Shown here one piece after another: positions 31,813 through 33,079 of a DNA stretch of 33,079 nucleotides. Under the pieces are notes generated by a model, which was not told the DNA's origin, ran no database searches, and saw only the letters and a program-made list of their open reading frames with translations. Location of the stretch: contig JAMPFR010000036.1 in the NCBI GenBank assembly GCA_023664365.1, forward strand, positions 1 to 33,079, read 5' to 3'. Made by a program: the position numbers and the translations under genes. Every line of letters starts with the position of its first letter. Position 1 is the first letter of the stretch. Source of the DNA: Acetatifactor muris (GTDB lineage: Bacteria > Bacillota > Clostridia > Lachnospirales > Lachnospiraceae).

Positions 31813-32937
31813 TCAGTAATTTCCCAATATTTTCATATTCCTGGCTTCGTCCCGAAGCCCCCGCAGGGCATTTTTCACGGCGCTGTCCGCCAGATTTCCC
31901 TCAAAGTCCACAAAGAAACGGTACTCCCAGGCCCGATCCTCGATGGGACGGCTCTCGATCTTCGTCATATTCAGGTTATTGTAGATAAAATGGGACAGCA
32001 TATGGTACAGGGAGCCGCTTTCGTGGGGCACCTCAAAACAGATGCTGATTTTATTTGCATCCTTCCGGAAAATTTTCTGATTGGTGACAATGATGAAGCG
32101 GGTGGAATTGCCGCCGCAGTCATTGACGCCCCGCTGCAGTACTTTAAGCCCGTAGGCTTTGGCCGCCTGCTCTCCCGCAATGGCCGCCTGGCTTACATCT
32201 CCTTCCTCCGCCACCTTCCGGGCCGCAAAGGCGTTATTCTGCATACTAATCTGCTTCCAGCCCCGGCTTCCTAGGAATCTGGCGCTCTGCATCAGGGACT
32301 GAGGATGGGAAAATACCGTCCTGATATCCGAAATTTCCGCACCGGGAACCCCCAGCAGACAATGCTCCACTTTGATAATCTGCTCGCCTATAATATAATT
32401 TTCATATTCCTGCAGCAAATCGTAAATCTCATTGACAATGCCCGCCGTTGAATTCTCAATGGGCAGCACCGCAAAATCGGCGCTTCCCTCATCTATGGCG
32501 CTCATAGCGTCCCGGAAGCTGTCCACATGAAAGCTGTATATATCCTCTCCGAAATAGCGGGTCATCGCCGCCTGGGAATAAGCCCCCTCCGCCCCCTGGA
32601 ACACCACTCTGGCCTTCCCGGTGTCCAGGCTGTCAACGGCGATAAAGGGCAGCTTTCCCACATTCCCGCTCTCCGCCAGCAGGCGGTACTGCAGCTTCCT
32701 GCTCATGGACATAATCTGCTCAAACAGCTCCGTAATGCCCCGGCTGTTAAACTCATTGTGGGTCAGCGCCTGCACCGCAGCAAGCTTTTCTATCTCCCGC
32801 TGCCTGTCAAACACCTTTTTCCCCGCGCCGATTTTATACTCCGCCACACGGCGGCTTACATCCATCCTCTGCTCGTAAAGCTCCACGATTCTGGAATCGA
32901 TATCGTCAATCTGCTGTCTTAAGTCCGTCAAATCCAT
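31813..32937 (-). CDS. pheA: Bifunctional chorismate mutase / prephenate dehydratase
   Basis: Converts chorismate to prephenate and then phenylpyruvate, the committed branch to phenylalanine. The 374-residue protein has the AroQ chorismate mutase helix bundle first (LRQQIDDIDSRIVELYEQRM, KIGAGKKVFDRQRE; residues 1-90), then prephenate dehydratase (VVFQGAEGAYSQAAM near 111, ENSTAGIVNEIYDLL, and the catalytic Thr-Arg-Phe at 279-281), and a C-terminal ACT domain (about 296-374) with ESRP (328-331) and GSLY in place of the usual GALV, the phenylalanine-binding motifs. Feedback inhibition by phenylalanine is therefore likely. AGGAG precedes the ATG. It heads the minus-strand operon and has a promoter divergent to one leaving the window on the right. 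Confidence 0.96.
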   Translation of the reverse strand: MDLTDLRQQIDDIDSRIVELYEQRMDVSRRVAEYKIGAGKKVFDRQREIEKLAAVQALTHNEFNSRGITELFEQIMSMSRKLQYRLLAESGNVGKLPFIAVDSLDTGKARVVFQGAEGAYSQAAMTRYFGEDIYSFHVDSFRDAMSAIDEGSADFAVLPIENSTAGIVNEIYDLLQEYENYIIGEQIIKVEHCLLGVPGAEISDIRTVFSHPQSLMQSARFLGSRGWKQISMQNNAFAARKVAEEGDVSQAAIAGEQAAKAYGLKVLQRGVNDCGGNSTRFIIVTNQKIFRKDANKISICFEVPHESGSLYHMLSHFIYNNLNMTKIESRPIEDRAWEYRFFVDFEGNLADSAVKNALRGLRDEARNMKILGNY

Positions 32938-32968
32938 ACGCCTGCTCCTCTACCTGTTTTATGTCTAT

Positions 32969-32999
32969 CTTATACCAAAACAGGCTTGATAGCAAGCAA
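32969..32999 (-). promoter_or_regulatory. pheA promoter
   Basis: Minus-strand TATAAG (32969-32974) preceded by TGG (extended -10). -35 candidates are TTGCTT (32994-32999, 19-base spacer) or TTGCTA (32990-32995, 15). It lies 31 bases upstream of the ATG. Confidence 0.5.
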
Positions 33000-33014
33000 A
33001 AAGGGGTGTATAGT
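32986..33014 (+). promoter_or_regulatory. Promoter reading out of the right edge
   Basis: TTGATA (32986-32991), 17-base spacer, TATAGT (33009-33014), overlapping the -35 region of the divergent pheA promoter. The remaining 65 bases contain no gene start I can defend. Confidence 0.55.
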
Positions 33015-33079
33015 ATATAGGAAAGTAACAGTTCAGCCATAAAATGATATGTAATCAGTGCGTGGGCGCTTGCGCACAA

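Noticed and set aside
1-33079. Insertion sequences, prophage genes, tRNA or rRNA
   Set aside because: No transposase, integrase or phage genes, and no tRNA cloverleaf or rRNA segment was recognised; inverted repeats near the left edge have no transposase between them.

Overview
The window looks like a chromosomal segment from a Lachnospiraceae (Clostridia) gut-type anaerobe. The evidence is a pyruvate phosphate dikinase very close to the Clostridium symbiosum type, strong AGGAGG ribosome binding sites, LplB/LplC-type sugar permeases without their own ATPase, a clostridial Ppx-HD protein next to Ppk1, and moderately GC-rich genes with AT-rich spacers. The assignment rests on remembered family features, not on a database search.

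Layout. (1) 1-672: no intact gene. It holds a 46-codon remnant that resembles the helix-turn-helix end of an AbiEi-type antitoxin, with a consensus promoter and a 10-bp inverted repeat around it. It then holds several strong hairpins and an intrinsic terminator downstream of ppdK. (2) 673-5723, minus strand: ppdK, a membrane-anchored glycerophosphodiester phosphodiesterase-like protein and an MFS sugar-type transporter. (3) 6022-8652, plus strand: an ABC-F ATPase with a hairpin-rich leader, then a PHP-domain phosphoesterase. (4) 8681-24974: a carbohydrate utilisation locus. Nine genes on the minus strand run LplB-type permease, LplC-type permease, lipoprotein binding protein, GH105, SGNH/CE12-like esterase with SLH-like C-terminus, GH112 phosphorylase, GH120 beta-helix enzyme, GH43 and GH51. 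A divergent AraC-family regulator lies upstream. (5) 24984-32937, minus strand: a small acidic protein, a HAD phosphatase, maf, ppk1, a Ppx/GppA-HD protein, a DUF815 ATPase and pheA.

How the locus probably works (inference): the combination of GH105 (unsaturated galacturonyl hydrolase), a rhamnogalacturonan-acetylesterase-like protein, GH112 (galactosyl phosphorylase; one known specificity is Gal-beta-1,4-Rha) and arabinosidase/xylosidase families points to oligosaccharides of branched pectin (rhamnogalacturonan I). No enzyme in the cluster has a signal peptide. The model is therefore extracellular lyase cleavage by an enzyme outside the window, import by the ABC transporter using a shared ATPase encoded elsewhere, and complete intracellular deacetylation, debranching and phosphorolysis. 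Two genes of the transporter block carry a related 19-nt sequence at the same distance from a putative -10 element, and the enzyme block has its own promoter behind a strong stem-loop.

The most interesting points are this self-contained intracellular locus, the recognition of the beta-helix protein as GH120 by catalytic residue spacing, the SLH-like tail on an apparently cytoplasmic esterase, the shared operator-like motif, the degenerate tandem repeats between enzyme genes, the antitoxin remnant with preserved operator, and a Ppx homologue that has lost the N-terminal aspartate.
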